Assembly: GCA_913774625.1 (NCBI GenBank) | Contig: CAJYHL010000015.1 | Coordinates: 50,165 to 114,164, forward strand | Reading direction: 5' to 3' | Source: an uncultured Acidovorax sp. | GTDB lineage: Bacteria > Pseudomonadota > Gammaproteobacteria > Burkholderiales > Burkholderiaceae_C | Length of the DNA stretch: 64,000 bases | In this document: positions 50,001 through 58,558 of the stretch, piece by piece | How positions within the stretch are numbered: the first letter of the stretch is position 1 | Layout: each line of letters begins with the position of its first letter | Notes under the pieces: model-generated | Seen by the model: the letters and a program-made list of their open reading frames with translations, nothing else | Database searches by the model: none | What the model was told of the DNA's origin: nothing | Program-made: the position numbers and the translations under genes

Positions 50001-51332
50001 TCAGCCTGGCTGCCCGGCACCGGCCGCCAGGGACGCCGCCAGCTGCCGCGCGGACCTGGCGCCGACGCCCTTGCCCGTGATCGCCAGCGCCGGCGGGTGG
50101 GCCAGCATCTGGGCGAAGACGGCGCGGACTTCCTCGGAGCCGATGCCGTCGATCAGCGCGATGGTCTCGGCCAGCGGCGTGACGGTGCCGTGCGCGAAAA
50201 GCTCCTCGACCGCCCGCTCCATCGTGGCGAAGGGCCGTTCGGCGGCGCGCACGCGGGAGACGGTGAGCTGGTTCTTCGCCCGTTCCAGATGGACAGGGTC
50301 GATGGCGGCGGCCTGGGCCCGCAGCAGCTCGCCCGTGGCCTGGACCAGGGACTGCACCTTGTCCGGCGTGGTCACGGCATGGACCACGAAGTTGGCCCAG
50401 GCATCTCCCGCGTCCAGCGTGGCGTCGGCCGTGTAGGCCAGGCCCAGCCGCTCGCGCACGGTGTCCACCAGGGGCGCCGACATGCCGCCGCCGAACAGGT
50501 TGGCGGCCAGCGCTGCGGCCAGGCGCCAGCGCTGCGGCGGCAGGCCGTCCGGCGGCGTGGGGGCTAGCGGGTAGGCGATGTTCAGGAACACCTGCGACAC
50601 CTGCGCGAAGCGCCGGGCCAGGGCCTGGCCGGCATGCGCGGCGGGCGCGGGCGGATGGTGGCCGGGGCTGCCGGCCGATGCGGGCATGGCGGCGAAGAGC
50701 TCCTCTGCCAGCCCCATCCAGGCCTCGGCATCGAAGTGGCCGGCGGCGGCGACGACGGTGCGGTCCGCGACGTAGTGCCGCTCGACATGGCGCACCAGAT
50801 CGCCGCGCGTGAAGCCCTCGATGTTGCCCAGGGTGCCGATCACCGGCATGCCCATGGGGCCGTCGCCCCAGAGGGCGCGGTCGAGCAGGTCGCCGGAGCT
50901 GTCTTCCGGGTCTTCGTCGTATTCGATGGCTTCCTGGCGGATGACCTCCAGCTCGCGCTGCAGCTCGGCTTCGGGGAAGGTGCTGTGGAGCACGATGTCG
51001 GCCGTCATGCGCAGCAGCTGCGGCGCGTGCTGCCCCAGGCCGGTCATGAAGTAGCCGGTGCTGTCCTTGCCGGTATAGGCGTTGACGTCGGCGCCCAGGC
51101 GCTCCGCATCCAGGTTGATGGCCTGCACGCTGCGCGTGACCGTGCCCTTGAAGGCCATGTGTTCCAGCACATGGCCGATGCCGTTGGTGGCGGGCGTCTC
51201 GTCGCGCGAGCCGACGCGCAGGAACACGCCCACGCTGGCGCTCTGCACGTGCGGCATGGGCAGAGCGAGGAGGCGCACGCCGTTGGGAAGCGTGCGCAGG
51301 AGGGGGGTGGATGGCGGTGCCATCAGCGGCAT
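50001..51332 (-). CDS. M16 family zinc peptidase (insulinase family)
   Basis: 443 aa. The inverted zinc motif H-V-L-E-H (H-x-x-E-H) near residue 57 with the downstream Glu in R-Q-E-A-I-E-Y-D-E-D, and the C-terminal M16 domain with the conserved R-x-x-x-x-x-Y-x-x-x pattern (R-E-R-L-G-L-A-Y-T-A). It matches single-chain pitrilysin-like mitochondrial-processing-type peptidases (PqqL/YmxG-like). No signal peptide. Start choices are 51332 and 51323. The substrate is unknown. Confidence 0.88.
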   Translation of the reverse strand: MPLMAPPSTPLLRTLPNGVRLLALPMPHVQSASVGVFLRVGSRDETPATNGIGHVLEHMAFKGTVTRSVQAINLDAERLGADVNAYTGKDSTGYFMTGLGQHAPQLLRMTADIVLHSTFPEAELQRELEVIRQEAIEYDEDPEDSSGDLLDRALWGDGPMGMPVIGTLGNIEGFTRGDLVRHVERHYVADRTVVAAAGHFDAEAWMGLAEELFAAMPASAGSPGHHPPAPAAHAGQALARRFAQVSQVFLNIAYPLAPTPPDGLPPQRWRLAAALAANLFGGGMSAPLVDTVRERLGLAYTADATLDAGDAWANFVVHAVTTPDKVQSLVQATGELLRAQAAAIDPVHLERAKNQLTVSRVRAAERPFATMERAVEELFAHGTVTPLAETIALIDGIGSEEVRAVFAQMLAHPPALAITGKGVGARSARQLAASLAAGAGQPG

Positions 51333-51626
51333 TCCCGTCCGGTGGCTCTCTGGCTGCATGTGCCGGACCGTGCGGTGCCAGGGGCGTGGTCCGCAGCGTG
51401 CGGAACGGCGGGGGACGGGCGATTGCGGGTCTCTTGTTGCATGCGGCATTGTCGCTGTGCCTTGCCCGCAGCCTGCAGCCGGGCCCATGGACATGTGCAG
51501 TACGTGGCCCCGATGGGCGGTGCAGGCGTTGCCGCCCGGCTGGCCGCGACGTACGATCCGCGCAGCCTTGGCGGCCTCTCCCCGCCCAAGTCACGTCACG
51601 CCCCACGCTTGCGCGCTTCCCGTCCC

Positions 51627-52970
51627 ATGCCCCTTCCCGATCCGACCGATGCCCCGCGGGCGCCGCGCCAGCCTGCCAGGAGCTTGCGCCTCCTCGGCCC
51701 CGTCGCCCGCACGCTGCAGCTCTGGCTGTGGGCGGCGGTGGCCGGGGCGCTGGCGGCGGCGGCCACCGTGGTGTTCCGGGGCCTGATCCAGGGGGTGGAG
51801 CATCTGGCGACGGGCCATACGGGCGGCCTGGTGGAAGCCGCCCGTTCCCTGCAGCCCTGGCACCGCGTGCTGGTGTGCGCCGTGGGCGGCCTGCTGGCGG
51901 GCGTGGTGCTGGACCGGGGCGGGCGCTGGGCGGCGGCCGGGCCGCGCGGCGATGCCCATCTGGACTACATCGATGCGGCGCGGGAGGGCCGCGTGGACCT
52001 GAACGACCGCACCACGCTCGTGCGGTCGGCATCGGCGCTGCTGTCGGTCGGCACCGGCGCCTCCATCGGGCGCGAGGGGCCGATGGTGCAGCTGGCGGCC
52101 TGGCTGGCCGCGCGGCTGGCCCGGACGGTGCCGGTGGCGCCCGAGCTGCGCAGCGCCATCATGGTCTGCGGCATCGCGGCCGGCATCGGCTCGGCCTACC
52201 ATGCGCCGGTGGCGGGCGTGGTGTTCGCGCTCGAACTGGCGCTGGGCTTCTTCGCGCGCCATGCGGTGGCGCCGGTGCTGATCGCCTCGGGCACGGCCAG
52301 CGCGCTCATCCAGGTGCTGGTGGACCCCAAGCCGCTCTACGAGGTGCCAGCGGTGGCCATGCAGCCGGCCAGCCTGGGCATGGCGCTGGTGGGCGCGGTG
52401 CTGTTCGGCGCGCTGGGCTGGACCTTGCTGCAGCTGCTGGAGCGCAGCCGCCTGCTCTTCTCCCGCCTGCGTTCCCTGCCCGTGCGCCTGGGCCTGGGCG
52501 GGCTGCTCGTGGGCCTGCTGTCGGCCTTCGTGCCCGAGGCCTGGGGCAACGGCTACAGCGTGGTGTCTTCGGTGCTGCAGGGCGGCCATGTGTGGCAGTG
52601 GATCGTGGTGGTGATGCTGACCAAGGTCCTGGCCACGGCGTTGAGCTCGGGCAGCGGCGCCATCGGCGGCGTGTTCACGCCCTCGCTCTTCGTCGGCGCC
52701 ACGGCCGGCAGCGTGCTGGCCCAGCTGGCCGCGCTGGCGCTGCCGGCGGCCTGGGTGGGCGATCCGCGCGCGTTCGCCATCATCGGCATGGCCGCGGTGC
52801 TCACGGCGGTGACGCATGCGCCGTTGATGGCCATCGTGATGGTGCTGGAGATGACCGACCAGTTCCAGCTCACCGTGCCGGTGATGCTGGCCTGCGCCGT
52901 GGCCTATGCCATCAGCACGCAGTTCGGCGCGCGGCCGCTCTACGGCAACCCGATCGAGGCCCATCGGTGA
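51627..52970 (+). CDS. ClC family chloride channel / transporter
   Basis: 447 aa with about ten membrane helices. The selectivity motifs are G-T-G-A-S-I-G (in place of GSGIP), G-R-E-G-P with the gating Glu, and G-G-V-F-T-P-S-L-F (in place of GxFxP). The gating Glu favours H+/Cl- exchange; the second proton Glu could not be located with certainty. Closest in layout to ClcB/EriC-like proteins without C-terminal CBS domains. A single gene, divergent from the M16 peptidase. Confidence 0.9.
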   Translation: MPLPDPTDAPRAPRQPARSLRLLGPVARTLQLWLWAAVAGALAAAATVVFRGLIQGVEHLATGHTGGLVEAARSLQPWHRVLVCAVGGLLAGVVLDRGGRWAAAGPRGDAHLDYIDAAREGRVDLNDRTTLVRSASALLSVGTGASIGREGPMVQLAAWLAARLARTVPVAPELRSAIMVCGIAAGIGSAYHAPVAGVVFALELALGFFARHAVAPVLIASGTASALIQVLVDPKPLYEVPAVAMQPASLGMALVGAVLFGALGWTLLQLLERSRLLFSRLRSLPVRLGLGGLLVGLLSAFVPEAWGNGYSVVSSVLQGGHVWQWIVVVMLTKVLATALSSGSGAIGGVFTPSLFVGATAGSVLAQLAALALPAAWVGDPRAFAIIGMAAVLTAVTHAPLMAIVMVLEMTDQFQLTVPVMLACAVAYAISTQFGARPLYGNPIEAHR

Positions 52971-53015
52971 GCCACTTCCTCGTGGCGCCGCTTTGAAAAC
53001 GTGCTTGCGGCCCCT

Positions 53016-53036
53016 GGGAGGATCGCCAACACGCTC
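53016..53036. repeat. dispersed repeat copy C
   Basis: GGGAGGATCGCCAACACGC, preceded by CCCCT, touches the TGA stop (53037-53039) of the exported nuclease gene, just as copy A touches the stop of the AcoR-like gene. Confidence 0.5.
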
Positions 53037-53918
53037 TCAGGAACGCAGGCCCGGCAGCAGATCGATGCCCGTTCTGCGCACCACCTCCTCGTAGCTGATC
53101 GGCGGCCCCGCCTTGGCGTCGGGGGCGTTGTCCTGCCAGTGCGCCCAGCGGCGGCCTGTGGCGGGGTCGTAGACCAGCTTGAAGAGGTGGGAGGGCACGG
53201 CCACGTGGCCCGGGCCTATGGTGCGCGCGCCGGGCTCGAACACCGGGCCGGTGATGACATAGACATCGCCCTGCGCGCGCAGCGCGTACTTGCGCGTGTC
53301 GTCCTCGATGCGGGCCCAGGGGCCGCTGTTCTGTCGCGGGTTCTGCGGCACCATGTTCGACAGGCTGAAGGACTGGGCCATGGCCTCGGGCGTGCCCATG
53401 TCGCCCGCGGGAGCCATGTGGCCGCGCGCCCAGCCCGAACCCTTGTAGTCGCTCAGCTCCGCGCGCTCGCTGCGGGGCAGGCGGGCATCGGCGAAGAATC
53501 TGTCGGTGCGCTGGAGGTGCCGGCCGGCGAGCAGGTTCTGGCGGTTCAGCCGTTCCGCCACATAGACCGGCGTGCGGGTGTTGCCGCTGTGGAGCACGGC
53601 GAAGCCGTCGAAGCACAGCGCCCGCAGATGGGGGGCCGCCGGAGTGACCGGGGGACGCCCGCCTGCGAAGTATTGGGGGCAGTCCTGGAAGCGGCCGGCC
53701 GACGCGCCGGCGCCAGCCACCGCCGTGGAGGAGGGGGCCGGCGCGGTCTGGAGCGCAGGGGGGGCGAGGCCGCAGCTCGTCGCCTGCAGGCCGACGATGC
53801 CTGTGGTGAACAGCGTGACCAGCAGGCGCCGGGCGCCGCTGCTGTTGCCCCTGCTGGCTGTGGAGGTCCGGGAACGGGCGGATGCGTGGGGGTTCTTCTT
53901 GCGTGTCTTGGATTTCAT
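53037..53918 (-). CDS. exported DNA/RNA non-specific endonuclease
   Basis: 293 aa. A basic N-terminus with a hydrophobic segment (about 30-47, ending T-S-C-G, a weak lipobox) precedes a beta-beta-alpha-metal nuclease (about 90-285). The active-site loop reads W-A-R-G-H-M-A-P-A-G-D, with the catalytic His and the Arg/Gly of the D-R-G-H motif, but Ala replaces the first Asp. The Mg-binding Asn is in S-L-S-N-M-V-P-Q. NucA/Serratia-type enzymes cut single- and double-stranded nucleic acids outside the cytoplasm; loss of the Asp may lower activity. Confidence 0.88.
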   Translation of the reverse strand: MKSKTRKKNPHASARSRTSTASRGNSSGARRLLVTLFTTGIVGLQATSCGLAPPALQTAPAPSSTAVAGAGASAGRFQDCPQYFAGGRPPVTPAAPHLRALCFDGFAVLHSGNTRTPVYVAERLNRQNLLAGRHLQRTDRFFADARLPRSERAELSDYKGSGWARGHMAPAGDMGTPEAMAQSFSLSNMVPQNPRQNSGPWARIEDDTRKYALRAQGDVYVITGPVFEPGARTIGPGHVAVPSHLFKLVYDPATGRRWAHWQDNAPDAKAGPPISYEEVVRRTGIDLLPGLRS

Positions 53919-54056
53919 GCGGCCGGCGAGTGTAGATCTTCCATCTCGTGACAGAGCGTGTCAGCCGGCAAACCCTGCAACTGCGGTGGCTCGGGCCGGG
54001 CGGTTGCCGGGCCGAGCAGAATCGGGGGGCTGTCCGCTTCCTTCGTTGTCTCGTCC

Positions 54057-54485
54057 ATGCTCACCATCCACGCCGACACCTCCCACGTCATCCAGCTCGC
54101 GGTGGGGCCTGCCTTCATGCTGGCTTCCATCGGCGGCACGCTCACGGTGCTGACCAATCGCCTCGCACGCATCAACGACCGCACCATCAAGCGCCGTGAC
54201 GATATGGAGCACGCGGGCACGGAGCCCAGCGCCGCGCTGCTCGAGGAGCTGCAGGCGCTCAACCGCCGCGCCAGGGTGACCAACGCGGCCATCACCGTCG
54301 CGGCGGTCTGCGCCATCCTGGTCTGCGTGCTGATCGGTTCGCTCTTCCTCGGCAACGAACTGGGCATTCCCTTCGACCGGGCGGTGGCGGGCCTCTTCGT
54401 GGTGGCCATGCTGGGGCTGATCGCCACCTATACGCTCATGCTGGTGGAGATCTACCTGGCCTATCACAGCATCAATCCCACCTGA
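54057..54485 (+). CDS. DUF2721 family membrane protein
   Basis: 142 aa. Three hydrophobic segments (about 10-27, 75-96, 105-130) and the DUF2721 pattern with a charged loop (N-R-L-A-R-I-N-D-R-T) and N-R-R-A-R-V-T-N-A. Function is unknown. It is divergent from the exported nuclease and is followed by a very short hydrophobic ORF. Confidence 0.8.
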   Translation: MLTIHADTSHVIQLAVGPAFMLASIGGTLTVLTNRLARINDRTIKRRDDMEHAGTEPSAALLEELQALNRRARVTNAAITVAAVCAILVCVLIGSLFLGNELGIPFDRAVAGLFVVAMLGLIATYTLMLVEIYLAYHSINPT

Positions 54486-54570
54486 CGGCGCCGGCCTGGC
54501 GGGGCGCCTGTCCCACCCCGGCGTCCATCCATTCATCCATCCTGCAATCCGCCACCGGAGCTTTCCCCAC

Positions 54571-54651
54571 ATGTCCAGGCTCATGACCCTGCTTTCCCTC
54601 ATCGGCGTGCTGGCCGCGCTGTACTTCGCCTACAGATACGGCGTTTTCTGA
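54571..54651 (+). CDS. 26-aa hydrophobic peptide ORF
   Basis: M-S-R-L-M-T-L-L-S-L-I-G-V-L-A-A-L-Y then F-A-Y-R-Y-G-V-F: one membrane helix with a basic tail. GGAG lies 11 nt before the ATG. Too short to judge; it may be a real small membrane protein. Confidence 0.4.
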   Translation: MSRLMTLLSLIGVLAALYFAYRYGVF

Positions 54652-54741
54652 AGCCTGTGGGGCGGCGGGCTTGTCCTACGCCCGGCACGGCGATGCGCGT
54701 CCCAGGATGAATCGACCCCAGACTTCATCCAGGAGCCCGCC

Positions 54742-55308
54742 GTGTCCAGAACTTCCGAGAGCCTCGCCCCCGACCGCCAGTTGATCAACATCCACCAGCC
54801 GGACGAGGCGGGTGCGTGGAGCCGCTCCCTCGGCTGCAGCGAAGAGGCCCTGCGCGGGGCGGTGCAGGCCGTGGGCCATTCCGCGCAGGCCGTGCGTTCG
54901 TATTTGTCCCACCGAGGCGATGCGGGGGCCGGCACCGGCTCGGCGCAGGCCAGCGGGGACAGCGCGCAGCGGGATCGGCATGCCGACACCGGGCATTACG
55001 ACCAGTACGGCATGCGGGACGATCCCCGCGGCGTGCTGACCTCCCATCCGGAGAACCCGGGCACGGGCGAGGGGCCGAGGCGCTTCGGCGGCAGCGGCGA
55101 CGAGTCCACCTACGAGAACCGCGACCCCGAGGCCGTTCGGGGCGGGGAGCCCCGCGGGCCGCAGGGCCCGCAGGGACCGATCGCCCAGGTCTCCGCCAGC
55201 GGGTCGGCGCGCGAGCTGGGCTATGACTACGGCGGGGAGCGTATCGAAGGCCAGCAGCTGTCGTCACGCCAGGGCGCCGCATTGATCGACGAGAAGCGGC
55301 GGCCCTGA
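54742..55308 (+). CDS. DUF3606 domain protein with Gly-rich low-complexity tail
   Basis: 188 aa from a GTG with AGGAG 8 nt upstream. Residues about 12-55 are a DUF3606 domain (I-N-I-H-Q-P-D-E then W-S-R-S-L-G-C-S-E-E-A-L-R-G-A-V). The rest is hydrophilic and disordered with a collagen-like G-P-Q-G-P-Q-G-P stretch near 138. Soil proteobacteria carry many such proteins, mostly stress-linked and of unknown function. Confidence 0.75.
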   Translation: MSRTSESLAPDRQLINIHQPDEAGAWSRSLGCSEEALRGAVQAVGHSAQAVRSYLSHRGDAGAGTGSAQASGDSAQRDRHADTGHYDQYGMRDDPRGVLTSHPENPGTGEGPRRFGGSGDESTYENRDPEAVRGGEPRGPQGPQGPIAQVSASGSARELGYDYGGERIEGQQLSSRQGAALIDEKRRP

Positions 55309-55354
55309 CCAAGGGTGTGCATGACCGCGTGAGGGCCTGGGCCCCATCCATGTA

Positions 55355-55369
55355 GGGCCTGAAAGGCCC
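55355..55369. terminator. bidirectional hairpin between convergent genes
   Basis: Perfect arms GGGCCT and AGGCCC around GAA, between the stops at 55308 and 55382. Confidence 0.5.
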
Positions 55370-55381
55370 GCCCAGCCGCCT

Positions 55382-55939
55382 TCAGGCGCGAGGAGTGGGC
55401 CGGCGGCGCCAGCGCAGGCAGCGCCAGGTCTCTTCCAGGTAGGGCAGGCCGTTGAAAGCCACGCAGCACAGAGCGAGGCCCGTCCAGACCGGGTCTTTCC
55501 ATGCGATATCGCCTGGGGCTCGGGCGTGCAATGCCCATGCTGGGGCATCGCCGCGCTGCCAGGCTTCGGCCTGGGGAACGGCGAGCAGCAGCATGCCGGC
55601 GACCGGCAGCACTTCCAGGAAGCTGTGCATCATCTGCTCGGCCGGCGTGATGGATCGGACCGGGGCGACCCAGCGCAATTCCAGATAGGTCGTGGCCTGG
55701 TGCGACAGCCAGAGCAGCAGCAGCACGGCCAGCAGCAGCGCGCCGGGCCGGAAGGCCACGCAGAGCAGCACGGCCACTCCCATCTGGGCCAGCAGCAGCC
55801 AGTGGCACAGCGATTCCGCCGTGCCGCTGGTGCGCTCGATGCCGGTGCGCCGGTGGCAGATCCAGTCGGCGAAGCCGGCGGCGATCCACAGGCCCAGCAC
55901 TGCCTGCAGCAGCGGGGTGGTCAGCGCATCATCCTGCAT
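55382..55939 (-). CDS. hypothetical four-helix membrane protein, downstream of katE
   Basis: 185 aa with about four hydrophobic segments. Conserved-looking residues are D-W-I-C-H-R-R and E-R-T-S-G-T-A-E-S-L-C-H near the first helix, and H-S-F-L-E-V in the third; His/Glu placing could bind metal or haem. I do not recognise the family. It starts 60 bp after katE on the same strand, so it may be part of the catalase transcript. Confidence 0.7.
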   Translation of the reverse strand: MQDDALTTPLLQAVLGLWIAAGFADWICHRRTGIERTSGTAESLCHWLLLAQMGVAVLLCVAFRPGALLLAVLLLLWLSHQATTYLELRWVAPVRSITPAEQMMHSFLEVLPVAGMLLLAVPQAEAWQRGDAPAWALHARAPGDIAWKDPVWTGLALCCVAFNGLPYLEETWRCLRWRRRPTPRA

Positions 55940-55999
55940 GGCTGTCGCCCTCCCTGCGCTGGCCGGGGGGCGCTGCTGCGTTGCGTGCGGCGGACCGGC

Positions 56000-58414
56000 T
56001 CACACCACGGGCGGGTCGGACTCGCGCGCGAAGTTGCGCGGCTGCCCCAGTGCGGCGATGAAGCGCTGCACCGCGCCGCTGTCGTCGCCGGCCGTGACGA
56101 TGAAGGCCGGGTCGTCTTCCGGCAGCGGAATGCCCGCTTCGGCCAGCAGGGCCTGCGCCGCGCCCAGGGCGAGGATGGGCTTGCAGTGGCGGAACTGGTC
56201 GCGCACGAATTCAGCGGAATGGCCGTCGGCCGCCAGCAGGGACACGCCGGCTTCGCCGTCGGGTAGCACCAGGCCGTCGAAGAGGAAGCCGGGCGAATTC
56301 TCCAGCGATGCGTCGGCATCTACCTCGGTGCCGTCGGCCAGCGCGACGGGGCCGATGTGCTGGGCCACGAAGCGGCCCACGGCGCCTTGCTGCAGCAGCG
56401 CGGCCTGCACCGCGTGCAGCGCCGCCGGCTCCGCGCCGTCCGCCACCAGGATGGCGACCTTGCGGCCCTTGATGCCGCCATCGCCCGGGCGCGCCAGCAG
56501 CGACAGCGCGGGGGATTCCTTCACCTCGGGCTTGGCCGGACGGTCGATGGCCTTGGGCAGGGCCGGCGGCAGCGTGCGGATGCCGATGCCGTGCGCCACG
56601 CTGGACGCCAGCTCTTCCGACACGTTGCGCAGCAGCGCCACGGTGCGTTCGCGCACGGCGGGCACCGTGACCTTGCTCAGCTCGAAGCGGAAGGCCGCGG
56701 CGATGTGCGCCTTTTCATGCTCCGTCTGGCTGGCGTAGAAGAGCTGGGCCTGGGTGTAGTGGTCTGCGAACTTCTCGGGCTTGGCGCGGATCTTGACCTG
56801 CTCCTCCTTGGCCTGAGCGCGGGCCGGCACGGACACGAAGCCCTGCACGGCGCCGGCCTGGAAGGGGCAGCCGCCGCCCAGCGAATTGGGCTCGTAGGCG
56901 ACGCGCCCGCGCGGGATGGCCTGGCGGTGCATGCCGTCGCGCTGGTTGTTGTGGACCGGCGCCAGCGGGGCGTTGATCGGCAGTTCGTGGAAGTTGGGGC
57001 CGCCCAGGCGCGAGATCTGCGTGTCCACGTAGGAATGGATGCGGCCGGCCAGCAGCGGGTCGTTGGAGAAGTCGATGCCGGGGATCACGTGCGCCGTGCA
57101 GAAGGCGACCTGCTCGGTTTCGGCGAAGAAGTTGTCGGGGTTGCGGTGCAGCGTCATGCGGCCGACGGGGCGCAGCGGCACCAGCTCTTCGGGCACCAGC
57201 TTGGTGGCGTCCAGGATGTCGAAGCTGAAGGCTTCGGCCTGCTCCTCGGTGAAGACCTGCACGGCCAGCTCGTATTCGGGGAAGGCGCCCGATTCGATGC
57301 GCTCCCACAGGTCGCGGCGGTGGAAGTCCGGGTCGGCGCCGGAGATCTTCACCGCCTCGTCCCAGACCAGCGAATGCGTGCCGGCGAGCGGCGTCCAGTG
57401 GAACTTCACGAAGACCGAGCTGCCTTCCGCGTTCACGAGGCGGAAGGTGTGCACGCCGAAGCCCTGCATGGTGGCGTAGCTGCGCGGGATGCCGCGGTCC
57501 GACATGACCCACATCAGCATGTGGGCGGACTCGGGCATGAGCGAGACGAAGTCCCAGAAGGTGTCGTGCGCGCTGGCGGCCTGCGGCATCTGGTGGTGCG
57601 GCTCGGGCTTGACGGCGTGGATGAGGTCGGGGAACTTCATCGCGTCCTGGATGAAGAAGACGGGGATGTTGTTGCCCACCAGGTCCCAGTTGCCGGCATC
57701 GGTGTAGAACTTGACGGCGAAGCCGCGTGCATCGCGCGCCGTGTCCTTGGAGCCGCGCTCGCCCTGCACGGTGGAAAAGCGCACGAACACCGGCGTCTTC
57801 TTGCCCGCTTCCTGGAAGGGCGCCGCCATGGTCAGGTCGGACAGCGGTTCGTAGCACTCGAAAGTGCCGTGCGCGCCGGAGCCGCGCGCATGGACGATGC
57901 GCTCGGGGATGCGTTCGTGGTCGAAGTGCGTGAGCTTCTCGCGCAGCACGAAGTCTTCCAGCAGCACCGGGCCGCGCACGCCCTGCTTGAGCGAATTCTG
58001 GTTGTCCGACACCCGCACGCCCTGGTTGGTCGTGAGCGGCTGGCCTGCCGAGTCCACGCGCACGCGGTCCAGCACGCCGTCGTTGGCATTCAGCCCGGGC
58101 GTGGCGCCCATGCCGCTCTTGGGCGTGGGGTGCTGTTCCGACAGGGTGCTGCCGGTCACGTCCGGATGTTCCGGTTCGGAACTGAGTCCCGCATTCGGCG
58201 CCAGGCCGTTGCCGGTGCCGTGTTCCAGCGGCTTGAGCGTGTTATGGGGCATGGAGGCCGCCAGGGCCTGAGCGCCCGCGGCCTTGCGGGCGGGCGCGTC
58301 GCCGGCGGCGGCTTCGGGCGGGATGTGCGCGGGGCCGCTGTCGGTGTTGCGTGCGGCGGAATGGGCCGCGACGTGCTGGGCGTCCTGCGTGGGCTTCTGC
58401 GATTTGCGGGGCAT
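56000..58414 (-). CDS. katE: clade 2 large-subunit catalase (HPII/KatE)
   Basis: 804 aa from the ATG at 58414; a GTG at 58444 would add 10 residues. A long N-terminal arm (about 1-110), the catalase core with the active His in [10 protein letters not shown] (near 164), Asn in V-G-N-N-I-P, haem Tyr in S-Y-x-D-T-Q-x-S-R-L (near 463), and a C-terminal class I glutamine-amidotransferase-like domain (about 640-790). This is the E. coli HPII build. It destroys hydrogen peroxide in the cytoplasm, usually in stationary phase or under stress. A membrane protein gene follows. Confidence 0.95.
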   Translation of the reverse strand: MPRKSQKPTQDAQHVAAHSAARNTDSGPAHIPPEAAAGDAPARKAAGAQALAASMPHNTLKPLEHGTGNGLAPNAGLSSEPEHPDVTGSTLSEQHPTPKSGMGATPGLNANDGVLDRVRVDSAGQPLTTNQGVRVSDNQNSLKQGVRGPVLLEDFVLREKLTHFDHERIPERIVHARGSGAHGTFECYEPLSDLTMAAPFQEAGKKTPVFVRFSTVQGERGSKDTARDARGFAVKFYTDAGNWDLVGNNIPVFFIQDAMKFPDLIHAVKPEPHHQMPQAASAHDTFWDFVSLMPESAHMLMWVMSDRGIPRSYATMQGFGVHTFRLVNAEGSSVFVKFHWTPLAGTHSLVWDEAVKISGADPDFHRRDLWERIESGAFPEYELAVQVFTEEQAEAFSFDILDATKLVPEELVPLRPVGRMTLHRNPDNFFAETEQVAFCTAHVIPGIDFSNDPLLAGRIHSYVDTQISRLGGPNFHELPINAPLAPVHNNQRDGMHRQAIPRGRVAYEPNSLGGGCPFQAGAVQGFVSVPARAQAKEEQVKIRAKPEKFADHYTQAQLFYASQTEHEKAHIAAAFRFELSKVTVPAVRERTVALLRNVSEELASSVAHGIGIRTLPPALPKAIDRPAKPEVKESPALSLLARPGDGGIKGRKVAILVADGAEPAALHAVQAALLQQGAVGRFVAQHIGPVALADGTEVDADASLENSPGFLFDGLVLPDGEAGVSLLAADGHSAEFVRDQFRHCKPILALGAAQALLAEAGIPLPEDDPAFIVTAGDDSGAVQRFIAALGQPRNFARESDPPVV

Positions 58415-58558
58415 GTGGGAGCTTTCGGTGACGGAGGAAAGCACTCAACTTGCGGGCCCCGCTCCGGGCGCCGGTGTAGGACGTGGACACCAGGGGCTGC
58501 GCAGCGAAGGCCCTCGTTGCCCGGGCGCCGGGCAGGCTTGTGCCCGCCCGTGCCGTCT

